From positions 1-43,411 of the forward strand of contig JAJDWK010000102.1 in NCBI GenBank assembly GCA_022825675.1: a stretch of 43,411 nt of DNA. The letters are read 5' to 3'. This stretch comes from Anaerolineae bacterium (GTDB taxonomy: Bacteria; Chloroflexota; Anaerolineae; Aggregatilineales; Phototrophicaceae). Under the pieces are notes generated by a model that was given only the letters and a program-made list of their open reading frames with translations, did not search any database and was not told where the DNA came from. The translations under genes were made by a program, and so were the position numbers. Positions within the stretch are counted from its first letter, which is position 1. Every line of letters starts with the position of its first letter. Shown piece by piece: positions 31,503 to 39,533 of the stretch.

Positions 31503-32833
31503 GCGGCAGGCGGCAGGCGGCAGGCGGCAGGCGGCAGTTTGATGTTGCCTGTACCACAGATTACTGGGTAAATCCAGCCCCAAACCGCAAAAACACTTGG
31601 ATGACCACTGAAACCGAAGATGAGTTCGACTCCTTCCTGCCCATTGGCAGCAAAGAAGCCAAACGCGCCAGCATCATAAATTCTGAAACGGTTTTCAAGG
31701 CATTTTCCGGCGGCGTCAAGACGAACCGCGACCAGTGGGTATTTGATTTCGTCTTCGCCCCACTCGCTAAACGCATGCGCCAGTTTGTCGAGAATTACAA
31801 CGGTCAAGTCGACAAATTTGTAAGGCAGAACCCCAAACCAGAAGTTGATGACTTTGTCGATTACGATTTGCTCAAATGGGACGGTACGCTGAAGAACGAA
31901 TTAAGAAAAGGAAATTACGGTCGGTTCGACCTAGACCGTATTCGCAGGGCGCTATACCGCCCCTTTACCAAGAAGCAGCTTTACTTTGAAAGTCTTGTTA
32001 TCAATAGTGTCTATCTCCAGCCTTACTTTTTCCCTGACACAGGCACTGAAGTCGAAAACCGAGTAATTTCGCTTACGGATAAGGGCTCAGAACGGCCATT
32101 TATGGCGATGATGTCTAACCTGATTCCCGATTTACACGTCGTGGGTCCAGGATGTAGCGCCCAAACCTTCCCCTTCTACACATACGCCGCCGACGGCTCC
32201 AACCGCCGCGAGAACATCACCGACTACGCCCTTGAGCAATCCCGCGCCCACTATAACGAGCCCGCCATCTCCAAGTGGGACATCTTCTATTATGTCTATG
32301 GGCTGCTGCACCATCCCGGCTACCGCGAACGCTACGCCCTTGATCTCAAACGCAGCTTGCCGCGCATCCCCTTCGCGCCCGCTTTCCGTCCCTATGCCGA
32401 TGCGGGACGCCAGCTCGCCGAGCTGCACCTCAACTATGAATCCGCCGAGCGCTATACACTTGATTGGCTGCTGACGCGCAAGCGGGTCGACTACCGCGTC
32501 GAGAAGATGTTGCCCAAGGGCAAGGTTGACGCCGCTGACGGCAAGTACAAAGTCTACGCGACGCTCAAATACAATGGCACATTGACACTGCAAGGCATCC
32601 CCGAGCGCGCTTTCGCCTATCGCTTGGGCAACCGCAGCGCTGTCGATTGGATTGTCGACCAGTATCGCGTCAAAACTGACCGGCGCAGCGGCATCACGCA
32701 CGACCCCAACGGCTACAGCGATGACCCGCAATATATTCTCAAGCTCATCGAGCGCGTTATCACCGTTAGCCTGCGCACGGTTGATATTGTCGAAGAACTC
32801 GCCAAACTGCCCTTCCGCCCCGCATCCTGCTGA
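31382..32833 (+). CDS. C-terminal half of the split restriction-modification enzyme (specificity part)
   Basis: A 483-residue protein continuing the methylase at 28969-30750. It opens MSQGKLFYLRVPDEWTKAEK, the segment that follows the methylase core in intact relatives. It goes on through KNTWMTTETEDEFDSFLPIG, RFDLDRIRRALYRPF and FPFYTYAADGSNRRENIT, and on to the conserved tail, VDWIVDQYRVKTDRRSGITH. This part should choose the DNA target. The ATG at 31382 has only a weak ribosome site. Residues 41-52 (SGRRQAAGGRRQ) are encoded by a 7-base tandem repeat and look like an addition. Reading frame and codon use are intact to the stop, so it may still be made as a separate subunit. Confidence 0.8.
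   Translation: MSQGKLFYLRVPDEWTKAEKLEFLAKQAASDNSILPASASSGRRQAAGGRRQFDVACTTDYWVNPAPNRKNTWMTTETEDEFDSFLPIGSKEAKRASIINSETVFKAFSGGVKTNRDQWVFDFVFAPLAKRMRQFVENYNGQVDKFVRQNPKPEVDDFVDYDLLKWDGTLKNELRKGNYGRFDLDRIRRALYRPFTKKQLYFESLVINSVYLQPYFFPDTGTEVENRVISLTDKGSERPFMAMMSNLIPDLHVVGPGCSAQTFPFYTYAADGSNRRENITDYALEQSRAHYNEPAISKWDIFYYVYGLLHHPGYRERYALDLKRSLPRIPFAPAFRPYADAGRQLAELHLNYESAERYTLDWLLTRKRVDYRVEKMLPKGKVDAADGKYKVYATLKYNGTLTLQGIPERAFAYRLGNRSAVDWIVDQYRVKTDRRSGITHDPNGYSDDPQYILKLIERVITVSLRTVDIVEELAKLPFRPASC
31503..31537 (+). repeat. Five perfect copies of the heptanucleotide GCGGCAG
   Basis: Five head-to-tail copies of GCGGCAG inside the second methylase fragment, coding for residues 41-52. Because 7 is not a multiple of 3, gain or loss of one copy shifts the frame. 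The two other frames meet TGA at 31540-31542 or TAA at 31569-31571, within eleven codons. Confidence 0.95.
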
Positions 32834-32884
32834 GCGCTTGCCAGTTGCTGCCAGCTTGGTGGCGCATCTTCCCATGAAGAGGGA

Positions 32885-32903
32885 GGGGCTTTTCCCCATT
32901 TTT
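32885..32903 (+). terminator. Possible weak terminator after the methylase locus
   Basis: GGGG-CTTTT-CCCC (32885-32897) followed by ATTTTT, 51 bases past the stop of the second methylase fragment. The stem is short (4 bp), so this is tentative. Confidence 0.3.
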
Positions 32904-32993
32904 GCATTGATTTTGCTCCCCTTCCCACTTAAATAGCCACCCAGTGAGTCTCCCCTACCATTTCAGAAACATAGTGTGGCACAATCCCCACCC

Positions 32994-33911
32994 ATGACCA
33001 CCCGCACCATCCAGCACCACCCCGTCACCTGGAGCGACATCACCCACCCCGATGCCGCCGATGTCGCCGCCTTGAGCAAGCGCTTCCCGCGCTTCCACCC
33101 CCTCAACCTCGAAGATATCCGCAGCCGCATCGAACGCCCCAAGCTCGACCAGGATGACGACTACCTCTTCCTCGTCCTGCATTTCCCGCTTTGGGACGCC
33201 GAAAACGAAATATCCCGCGCCAGCGAGGTAGACATCTTCGTAACCCGCGGCAACCTCATCACCGTGCACAATGGCAGCCTCAAACCACTGGTCGCCGCCT
33301 TCTCCCGCTGTGAGCGGGACGCAGCCGCCCGCGCCGCGCTGCTGGGCAGCGGCGTGAATCACGCCGTCTACACGCTCATCGACCAGCTTGTTGATTATAT
33401 GTTTCCCATCCTCAACAAGGTGGACCGCCGCGTGCATGCGATCGAAGACGCCCTCTTCGCATCCAACTCCAAGCAGGTCATCCAGGAGATTGCCCTCGTC
33501 CGCCGCGATATCATCTCGCTGCGCCGCATCATCCGCGGGCAAATTCCCATCATTCAGCAGTTGGAATCGGTGGCGCATCCCATATTAAAAGAGCACATGG
33601 AAGAATACTTTGGCGATATCGCCGACCACCTGTTTAAGCTGCGGGACATCGCCGAAGAAAATTTCGAAATCATCAACAGTTTCGCCGATACTGCCGATAC
33701 CCTCGCCAGCTATCGCATCAACGAGGTGATGCGCATCCTCACCGTCATTTCGGTTATCATGCTGCCGCTGACGCTCATCTCCAGCATTTACGGCATGAAC
33801 ATCGTGCTGCCCTTCGCCGATAGCCCGCAGGCATTCGCCATCACCGCCGCCATCATGGTCGCGGTGGTGCTGGTCATGCTGCTCTATTTCCGCCGCCGGC
33901 ACTGGCTCTAG
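32994..33911 (+). CDS. corA: CorA-family magnesium/divalent cation channel
   Basis: A 305-residue protein with a large cytoplasmic N-terminal domain and two C-terminal spans. The selectivity motif YGMN is in SSIYGMNIVLPF just after the first span (RILTVISVIMLPLTLISSI). The long helix before it is well formed (VMRIL preceded by NSFADTADTLASYRINE). It mediates Mg2+ uptake as a pentamer. No Shine-Dalgarno site precedes the ATG at 32994; a GTG six codons earlier (32976) is in frame. The mRNA may be leaderless. It ends three bases before the RNase D gene, so the two are probably one unit. Confidence 0.92.
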   Translation: MTTRTIQHHPVTWSDITHPDAADVAALSKRFPRFHPLNLEDIRSRIERPKLDQDDDYLFLVLHFPLWDAENEISRASEVDIFVTRGNLITVHNGSLKPLVAAFSRCERDAAARAALLGSGVNHAVYTLIDQLVDYMFPILNKVDRRVHAIEDALFASNSKQVIQEIALVRRDIISLRRIIRGQIPIIQQLESVAHPILKEHMEEYFGDIADHLFKLRDIAEENFEIINSFADTADTLASYRINEVMRILTVISVIMLPLTLISSIYGMNIVLPFADSPQAFAITAAIMVAVVLVMLLYFRRRHWL

Positions 33912-33914
33912 CTT

Positions 33915-35045
33915 ATGCTGCCGGAAGCCGCCTATATCGCCGACAGCCAGGCGCTCGCCGCCGCTGTTGAGCGCTTGCTTAAACAGCCGCGCATCGCCTG
34001 CGATACCGAATCCAACAGCCTGCACGCCTATCGCGGCATAACTTGCCTCATCCAATTCTCGACGCCAGCAGAAGATTTGCTGATAGACCCGCTTGCTATC
34101 GCTGATATAAGCGCGCTGGCGCCTATCTTCGCCGACCCCGCCATCGAGATAATTTTCCACGCCGCCGAATACGATCTCATCTGCCTCAAGCGCGACTTTG
34201 ATTTTGATGTCAGCAGCGTCTTTGATACGATGGCGGCCGCCCGCGTCTGCGGCTATCAGCGCATCGGCTTGAGCCACATGCTGGAAGCCGCGCTGGGCGT
34301 TTATCACGGCAAGAAGCATCAAAAGGCTGATTGGGGGCGGCGTCCGCTGCCTGCCAGCTACCGCAACTACGCGCAAATGGACACGCGCTATCTGCTGCCC
34401 CTGCGCGCTGCCCTCTATGCCGAGCTGCGCGCCGCCGACCGCCTCGAAGAAGCCTATGAGTATTTCGACGATGTTACTCGCTTTGAGCTCAAGCCCGAGG
34501 ACTTCGACCCCGATGGCTTTTGGCGGCTCTTGCGCCCCAGCGAGCACAATGACAGCTATGTGGCGGTTTTGCGCGAGTTGTATATCCTGCGCGATGCCTT
34601 GGCGCAAGCCCGCAACCAGCCGCCGCAGCGGCTGTTGTCCAACAAAACCCTGCTGGAAATCGCCAAGGAACAGCCCCGCCGCCCATCACAACTGAGTGGG
34701 ATTCGGGGCATGCCGCGCTGGCTGCTGCGCCATAACGGGGACGAAATCATCGAAGCGATCGCTCATGGCCGCGCCAGCCTGCCGCCGCCGCCGCCGCCAC
34801 GGCAAGCGCTGGAGCCCCAGCCCGTCGCCGAGCGTTATAAGGCATTGCACAAATGGCGCAAAAATACCGCCAGCGCCCGCGGCATCGAGTCTGATGTCAT
34901 CCTCAGCCGCGACGCGCTTTGGGCGATCGCCCGCCGCAAGCCCGCGTCAATAGCCGATCTCAGCGATATCGTTGGCTTGGGACCCTGGCGGCAAAAGGAA
35001 TACGGCGCGGATTTGGTCGCTGTCGTCAATGGACGCGCAGGCTAG
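33915..35045 (+). CDS. rnd: Ribonuclease D
   Basis: A 376-residue 3'-5' exoribonuclease. The DEDD catalytic residues appear in CDTES (Asp30, Glu32), FHAAEYDLICLKRDF and YAQMDTRYLLPL. Two HRDC domains follow: about 210-285 (VLRELYILRDALAQARNQPP) and about 305-370 (RYKALHKWRKNTASARG), joined by a run of prolines. This is the domain order of RNase D, which trims tRNA 3' ends. It starts three bases after corA and nearly abuts the Nudix gene. Confidence 0.92.
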   Translation: MLPEAAYIADSQALAAAVERLLKQPRIACDTESNSLHAYRGITCLIQFSTPAEDLLIDPLAIADISALAPIFADPAIEIIFHAAEYDLICLKRDFDFDVSSVFDTMAAARVCGYQRIGLSHMLEAALGVYHGKKHQKADWGRRPLPASYRNYAQMDTRYLLPLRAALYAELRAADRLEEAYEYFDDVTRFELKPEDFDPDGFWRLLRPSEHNDSYVAVLRELYILRDALAQARNQPPQRLLSNKTLLEIAKEQPRRPSQLSGIRGMPRWLLRHNGDEIIEAIAHGRASLPPPPPPRQALEPQPVAERYKALHKWRKNTASARGIESDVILSRDALWAIARRKPASIADLSDIVGLGPWRQKEYGADLVAVVNGRAG

Positions 35046-35049
35046 GGGC

Positions 35050-35742
35050 ATGCCAGCACAGCATGCGCGCTTGCCGCTGTGGGCGGGGCAAAGCCCGGAG
35101 CAGAAGCTGGAGACGCTGCGCCAGCTGCTGCTGGATCTCTACCGCTATCAATTTCAAGCGGAGCGAGCGGATATCCGCCGACAGCTCGCCGCTCACGAGC
35201 CGGCTGATGCGGCTGAAGCGCAGGCGATGCGGCAAATCCTGCATTTGCTGGCGGCGCATGCCAACATTTTCAGCATGAACTGTGAAATTGGGCATATCAC
35301 CGCTTCGGCAGTCATCGTCGACAGCGCCTCGCGCCGAACCTTGCTGCATTATCACAAGCGCCTAGGGCGTTGGCTGCAGGTGGGCGGTCACGCCGAATAC
35401 GAGACTGATTTTGCCCAGGTGGCGCTGCGGGAAGCCCGCGAAGAAACCGGCTTGCCCGATTTGGCTTTCTTCCCGCCGAATCAGCTGCCCGCGCCCATCG
35501 ATTACGATGTGCACAGCATCCCCGCGCGCGGAGAGCTGCCCCAGCATCTCCATCTGGATTTCCGCTACCTGCTGATAACCCGCCAGCCCGCTGCGCTGGC
35601 GCCGGCCGCTGGCGAATCAGCGCAATTCCGCTGGCTGAGCTTCCGCGAGGCGCTTGCCATGGGCGCGGCGCTGGATCCGGCGCTGCGCCGCCTCCTGCGC
35701 AAAGCGCGCGACCTGATGGCGGAGTTGCCCGCAGAGGCATGA
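35050..35742 (+). CDS. Nudix hydrolase
   Basis: A 230-residue protein. Residues 1-80 are a helical lead-in (EQKLETLRQLLLDLYRYQ). The Nudix domain carries GGHAEYETDFAQVALREARE followed by ETGL. REAREETGL matches the conserved half of the Nudix box, while the first Glu of GX5E is Thr here, as in a subfamily with GDPDLLAVALRE-type boxes. Motifs alone do not tell the nucleotide substrate. The start is uncertain: ATG 35050 (AGG eight bases upstream) follows the RNase D stop, while ATG 35029 would overlap it. Confidence 0.85.
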   Translation: MPAQHARLPLWAGQSPEQKLETLRQLLLDLYRYQFQAERADIRRQLAAHEPADAAEAQAMRQILHLLAAHANIFSMNCEIGHITASAVIVDSASRRTLLHYHKRLGRWLQVGGHAEYETDFAQVALREAREETGLPDLAFFPPNQLPAPIDYDVHSIPARGELPQHLHLDFRYLLITRQPAALAPAAGESAQFRWLSFREALAMGAALDPALRRLLRKARDLMAELPAEA

Positions 35743-35762
35743 GACGGGGAAGTGGCTGGATG

Positions 35763-35846
35763 CGTGGATATGCCAGCATTTTCCCCACCCTAAATTCCCC
35801 TGAACTTGCCCAGATTATGTGGACAGCCAAGAGAAATATATCCACG
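35763..35846. repeat. Inverted repeat CGTGGATAT / ATATCCACG in a 200-base gap
   Basis: CGTGGATAT (35763-35771) and ATATCCACG (35838-35846) are perfect reverse complements 66 bases apart. TATGTGGAC lies between them (about 35817-35824). The words resemble DnaA boxes (TTWTNCACA) without matching fully. The gap between the Nudix and HEAT-repeat genes (35743-35944) holds no gene I can support. Confidence 0.35.
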
Positions 35847-35944
35847 ATACTCTCCACGCCCCGGAAACACCGCTCAACCCATCAGCCGCGACATCTGCTA
35901 TACTGCTCGTGGCAATGCGCGATAGCCCGAGCGAAAGGCGGGGC

Positions 35945-36457
35945 ATGACTGTATTCGAGACCGTGGACGAAGCCTGGGCGGCGCTGGCGGACGATGCCGA
36001 CCCGGAGCGCCGCGCCCAAGCGATTGCTTTCCTGGGCGAGGCGCGTTATGCGCCGGCGGTGCCGCGCTTAACCGAACTGCTGCGGGAAGCTGACCCCGGC
36101 ACCCGCTATCTGGCGGCAAAAGCGCTGGGACATATCGGCGACGAAGCCGAGGCGGCGGTGCCCAGCTTGCTCGGCGCTTTGCGCGCTGATGACATGTTCC
36201 TGCGCGCGGGCGTAACTGGCGCTCTCATCAAAATAGGCGTTCCCGCTGTGCCCGGTTTGACGCGGGCGCTCTTCGACCCCAATCGCGCCGTCAAACGGGC
36301 GGCTTGCAAAGCGCTGGGCAAAATCGGCAGCGAACGCGCGGTGCCCGCGCTGAAATTCTCCCTGCGCGATGGCAACCCCGGCGTGCGCAAATTGGCGCGG
36401 GAAGCGCTGCTGCGCATCAACAGCCCCGCCGCGCGCAAAGCGCTCATCGAAAGCTGA
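35945..36457 (+). CDS. HEAT-repeat (PBS lyase-like) protein
   Basis: A 170-residue all-helical protein of four to five HEAT repeats with the PBS-lyase-type spacing: ERRAQAIAFLGEARYAPAVP, GTRYLAAKALGHIGDEAEAA, FLRAGVTGALIKIGVPAVPG, AVKRAACKALGKIGSERAVP and GVRKLAREALLRINSPAARK. Such repeats bind proteins; no enzymatic motif is visible. ATG 35945 has AAGG six bases upstream; upstream in-frame ATGs at 35915 and 35819 lack conserved sequence. TATACT at 35899-35904 may be the -10 of its promoter. Confidence 0.85.
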   Translation: MTVFETVDEAWAALADDADPERRAQAIAFLGEARYAPAVPRLTELLREADPGTRYLAAKALGHIGDEAEAAVPSLLGALRADDMFLRAGVTGALIKIGVPAVPGLTRALFDPNRAVKRAACKALGKIGSERAVPALKFSLRDGNPGVRKLAREALLRINSPAARKALIES

Positions 36458-36477
36458 TATCCCAAGTCAGAACGCCC

Positions 36478-36505
36478 TTGCGCTCTTGGCGAAATATGCT
36501 ACACT
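36478..36505 (+). promoter_or_regulatory. Promoter for tRNA-Val
   Basis: TTGCGC (36478-36483), a 16-base spacer and TACACT (36500-36505), 13 bases before the mature tRNA 5' end. Position is right for a tRNA promoter with a short leader. Confidence 0.5.
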
Positions 36506-36518
36506 TAAGCGCATAGAG

Positions 36519-36591
36519 GGGCCGTTAGCTCAACTGGCAGAGCGCCTCGTTGACGTCGAGGAGGTTACAGGTTCGAGTCCTGTACAGCCCA
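36519..36591 (+). tRNA. tRNA-Val (anticodon GAC)
   Basis: A 73-base cloverleaf. Acceptor stem GGGCCGT / ACAGCCC, D arm GCTC-AACTGGCA-GAGC, anticodon arm CCTCG-TTGACGT-CGAGG with GAC, variable loop AGGTT, T arm ACAGG-TTCGAGT-CCTGT, discriminator A73. CCA is not encoded. The acceptor stem has one C5-A68 mismatch; all other stem pairs are Watson-Crick. Confidence 0.93.
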
Positions 36592-36604
36592 CAGTCTGCA
36601 AGAG

Positions 36605-36631
36605 CCGGTGCCGGCGCCGGTCCTGTTCTTT
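36605..36631 (+). terminator. Possible terminator after tRNA-Val
   Basis: CCGGTG-CCGG-CGCCGG (36605-36620) can form a 6-bp stem with one G-U pair, followed by TCCTGTTCTTT. It lies 13 bases past the tRNA, between it and the convergent rraA-like gene. Confidence 0.45.
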
Positions 36632-36637
36632 CCCGCC

Positions 36638-37315
36638 TTACATAATGCCAAATTTCTCGAAGGCTTCGACCGTGCTCATGCCGGCTTCCAGCGCTTGACG
36701 CACCAATTGCTCGCCGCGCGCTTTTTCCAAAGCGGCGCTGAAGATCTCAACCTCGGCCTGCTGCGGGATAATGCAGACGCCATCAAGATCGCCAAAGACG
36801 ATATCGCCCGGCGCGATGCGTACCCCTGCCATCTCGATGGGCAGGCGATAATCGACAACGCGCCCGCGCGCGCCCTGGTCCTGGGCATAGCCGCCATAAG
36901 AAAATGTGGGGAAGTCAAGCGAAAGCACCTCTGGCGTATCGCGCGAATAGCCATCCACCACCGCGCCCGCCGCGCCCAGCTGCCGCGCGCGCGTGCTCAT
37001 CAAGCCGCCCCAGAGCGCATAAGTGGGCGATGCGCCGCTGCAGATGTAGACTTCGTTGGGCTGCAGGTCGTCCAAAGCCGCGAACATCAAGCCGAAAGGC
37101 TGGCTTGGTCCGCCGTCTGGCGCGGGCGGGAGGTCCGCTTCCAGCACGGTCATCGCGCGCCCGATGACGACCATCGCCGCGCTCAGCGGTTTGATTTGCG
37201 GCGGCAGGAATTGCCGCAGCAAGCCCACCTTGTCCATCACATCGCCGACCACAGCGGGGAAAAGCTCGTCCCGCGCCAGGGCAAATAGTTCTTCGTCTGT
37301 CGTCCAAAGCGCCAT
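36638..37315 (-). CDS. RraA-like protein (RraA / HMG aldolase family)
   Basis: A 225-residue member of the RraA fold, once annotated as demethylmenaquinone methyltransferase. Visible family sequence: VVGDVMDKVGLLRQFLPPQI near the N-terminus, LGAAGAVVDGYSRDTPEVLS and PGDIVFGDLDGVCIIPQQ. Members include 4-hydroxy-4-methyl-2-oxoglutarate / oxaloacetate aldolases and the RNase E inhibitor RraA. This protein is longer than the proteobacterial regulator (about 160 residues), so an aldolase-like role is more likely. AGGAGGAG precedes the ATG at 37315. It lies downstream of the B12 uptake operon with a 104-base gap and no obvious link. Confidence 0.85.
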   Translation of the reverse strand: MALWTTDEELFALARDELFPAVVGDVMDKVGLLRQFLPPQIKPLSAAMVVIGRAMTVLEADLPPAPDGGPSQPFGLMFAALDDLQPNEVYICSGASPTYALWGGLMSTRARQLGAAGAVVDGYSRDTPEVLSLDFPTFSYGGYAQDQGARGRVVDYRLPIEMAGVRIAPGDIVFGDLDGVCIIPQQAEVEIFSAALEKARGEQLVRQALEAGMSTVEAFEKFGIM

Positions 37316-37419
37316 GCGCCGCTCCTCCTGCTGCTTGCCTCCGCTCCGCCGAGAGTGTAGCGCGGCGCGGGTGAGCCAACAACAGGATGCAAGCCCTGCG
37401 GGCGCGCCGAGGCTCGCGC

Positions 37420-38427
37420 CTAGGGCGCTTCCGCCTCCAGCGTCTCCAGCAGGGATTGAATGCTGTGATGGCGGCTGCTGCGCCCGCCGATGCTCAGCTG
37501 CCAGCAAGCGCCGTGACCATTGCCGCTGTGCTTGATGCTGATGGCTGACGGCCTGTCCGCCGGGTGGAATCCGCGCCGCTCCAGCGCCCGCCGCATCCAG
37601 CGCAGCTGCTTGCCAGCTCCCGCGACATGAACGGCAGCTCCCCCCTTGGCACCCAGTACAAAGGCGCCGCCGTCAGCATCAAAGCGCAGGTCCTCGGTGT
37701 GAAATGTTGTACCCAGCCGCCCGTCCAGCGCCAAATCTTCGGGCGCGCCGCTGGCGATGCCGTCTCCGCTCATCAGCCAAAGCTGATCACAGTGGCGCAG
37801 CGCCAGCGTGAGATCGTGCGTTGAGACCAGGATGGCGCGTTTGGCGCTGCGCGCGATGTCTTGCAGCAGCTGCATCATCTGCACGCGGCGCGGCAGATCG
37901 AGGAATGCCGTCGGCTCGTCAAGCAGCATGATGTCGCCCGCTTGCGCCAGCGCCCGCGCAATCATCAGCTTTTGCCGCTGCCCATCGCTCAGCTCGGCGA
38001 TGCGCTCGGCTGCCAGCGCGCGCGCTTTCACCGCGTCCAGCGCCCAATCGATGGCGGCGCGGTCGGCGGCGGTCAAGCGACCCAGCCAATTGGTGTGCGG
38101 ATGCCGCCCCAGGGCGACCAGCGCATAGCCGGTCATCAGCTCCAGCCGCGGCGCTTTTGTCAGCACCAGGCAGAGCCGCCGCGCCCGCGCTTCTGGGCTC
38201 AGCCTGCCGATGGGCGCGCCCGCCAGCAATACCTGCCCCGCCAGCGGCGTCTGCGCCCCTGCCAGCGTGCGCAGCAGTGTCGATTTGCCGATGCCATTTG
38301 CGCCCAGCAAGCCGACCAAGCGCCCCCGCTCCAGCCGCAGGTTGAGCGCCCGCGCCAGCAGGACATCCGCCCGCCGCCGGCGGCGATAGCCAATGCTGAG
38401 TTCCCGTGTTTCCAGGGCGGCGCTCAT
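37420..38427 (-). CDS. btuD: Vitamin B12 ABC transporter ATP-binding protein (BtuD-like)
   Basis: A 335-residue ABC ATPase of the iron-siderophore/B12 importer class. Walker A is GANGIGKST (residues 42-50), the signature is LSDGQRQK, Walker B is IMLLDEPTAFLDLP and the switch His is in STHDLTLAL. After the ATPase (about 1-250) comes an 85-residue extension (VLGAKGGAAVHVAGAGKQLR onward), similar in style to C-terminal domains on other prokaryotic BtuD proteins. Its start overlaps the permease stop by four bases (ATGA). B12 as substrate is inferred from the riboswitch upstream of the operon. Confidence 0.88.
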   Translation of the reverse strand: MSAALETRELSIGYRRRRRADVLLARALNLRLERGRLVGLLGANGIGKSTLLRTLAGAQTPLAGQVLLAGAPIGRLSPEARARRLCLVLTKAPRLELMTGYALVALGRHPHTNWLGRLTAADRAAIDWALDAVKARALAAERIAELSDGQRQKLMIARALAQAGDIMLLDEPTAFLDLPRRVQMMQLLQDIARSAKRAILVSTHDLTLALRHCDQLWLMSGDGIASGAPEDLALDGRLGTTFHTEDLRFDADGGAFVLGAKGGAAVHVAGAGKQLRWMRRALERRGFHPADRPSAISIKHSGNGHGACWQLSIGGRSSRHHSIQSLLETLEAEAP

Positions 38428-39533
38428 GTTGGCATGCCCCGCGCCTGCCGCAGCAATACCAGCATCACCACAGGCGCGCCCATCAGCGCCGTGACCACAT
38501 TGAGCGGCAGCACCAGCGCATTGCCGGGCAGCTCGGCGATGAGCGCCGCCCCCAAGGCGATGCAGCCCCCAGACATGCAGGCGCCGGGCAAGAGCAGCCG
38601 ATGGTCGGCGCTGCCCAGCAAGGCGCGGCTGATATGCGGGGCGGCGATGCCGATGAAGGCGATGGGACCGCAGAAGGCAGTCACCGCGCTGACCAGCAGG
38701 GCAGTCGAAGTTACGATGGCGATGCGCGTCCGCGTTGGGCGCAAGCCCAGGCTGCGCGCATAAGGCTCGCCCAAGAGCAGCGCGTTCAAAGGCTTCACCA
38801 GCGCCGCCGCCAGCAGCAAGCCCGCCGCCACAATCAGCGCCAATATCGGCAGCTGCGTACCAGTTACGCCGCTGAAGCTGCCGAATGTCCAATGGATATA
38901 GGCTTGGATGCGCTCGGGCGCGGCGAAATAGAGCAGCAAGCTGACAATCGCCGATACAAAATAGCCGAACATCAAGCCGAGTATCAGCAAGGTCACCGGG
39001 CTGCCCACGCGCAGAGCGACCAGCAGCACCAGCGTCATCGTGGCTGCCGCGCCCAAGCCCGCCGCCGCTATCAGCAGCAAGTCGCCCGCCAAGCCCAAGC
39101 CAGCCAGCAGCGCGCCCGTCCCGCCTCCCGCGCCCAGCACCACCAGCGCCGCCCCCAGCCCCGCGCCAGAAGACACCCCGAGCACAAAAGGCTCCGCCAG
39201 GGGGTTGCGGAAGTATGTCTGCATCAGCAAGCCGCTGACGCCCAGCGCCATGCCCGCCAAGAGCGCGGTCGCGGCTTTTGGCAGGCGGAACTTGAGCACG
39301 ATGTTGCTCCAGGCGCTGTTTTCCGTCACGCCATGCAGCAGCGCCGTGATGATTTGCTCCAGCGGGATCGCCGCCGAGCCCAGCGCCAGGCTCGCCAGCA
39401 TCAAGGCGGCAAGCAGCAGCGCCAGCCCCAATAGCGCCAAGGGCTTGGCACCGGCGAATTGCTGGCTGGGCGCGGCGGCGCGCGGACTGTCGCCCGCCCG
39501 CGCTAAAGTCAAAACGCGCGCGAGTTGTGGCAC
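38424..39533 (-). CDS. btuC: Vitamin B12 ABC transporter permease (BtuC/FecCD family)
   Basis: A 369-residue polytopic protein with about ten spans. Family landmarks: LKFRLPKAATALLAGMALGV, SGLLMQTYFRNPLAEPFVLG, TRIAIVTSTALLVSAVTAFC and GPIAFIGIAAPHISRALLG, the last being the loop that docks the ATPase. The start codon is GTG, directly abutting the stop of the binding-protein gene, with GGAGGCGGA upstream. The B12 substrate follows from the cobalamin riboswitch. Confidence 0.92.
   Translation of the reverse strand: MPQLARVLTLARAGDSPRAAAPSQQFAGAKPLALLGLALLLAALMLASLALGSAAIPLEQIITALLHGVTENSAWSNIVLKFRLPKAATALLAGMALGVSGLLMQTYFRNPLAEPFVLGVSSGAGLGAALVVLGAGGGTGALLAGLGLAGDLLLIAAAGLGAAATMTLVLLVALRVGSPVTLLILGLMFGYFVSAIVSLLLYFAAPERIQAYIHWTFGSFSGVTGTQLPILALIVAAGLLLAAALVKPLNALLLGEPYARSLGLRPTRTRIAIVTSTALLVSAVTAFCGPIAFIGIAAPHISRALLGSADHRLLLPGACMSGGCIALGAALIAELPGNALVLPLNVVTALMGAPVVMLVLLRQARGMPT

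Noticed and set aside
31503..31537. Possible CRISPR repeat
   Set aside because: Unit is 7 bases with no spacers; it is a simple tandem repeat. No CRISPR array or cas gene was seen in the window.
38428..38892. Upstream extension of the btuD frame by 155 codons
   Set aside because: This part overlaps btuC in another frame; the ATGA overlap at 38424-38427 and Walker A spacing place the real start at 38427.
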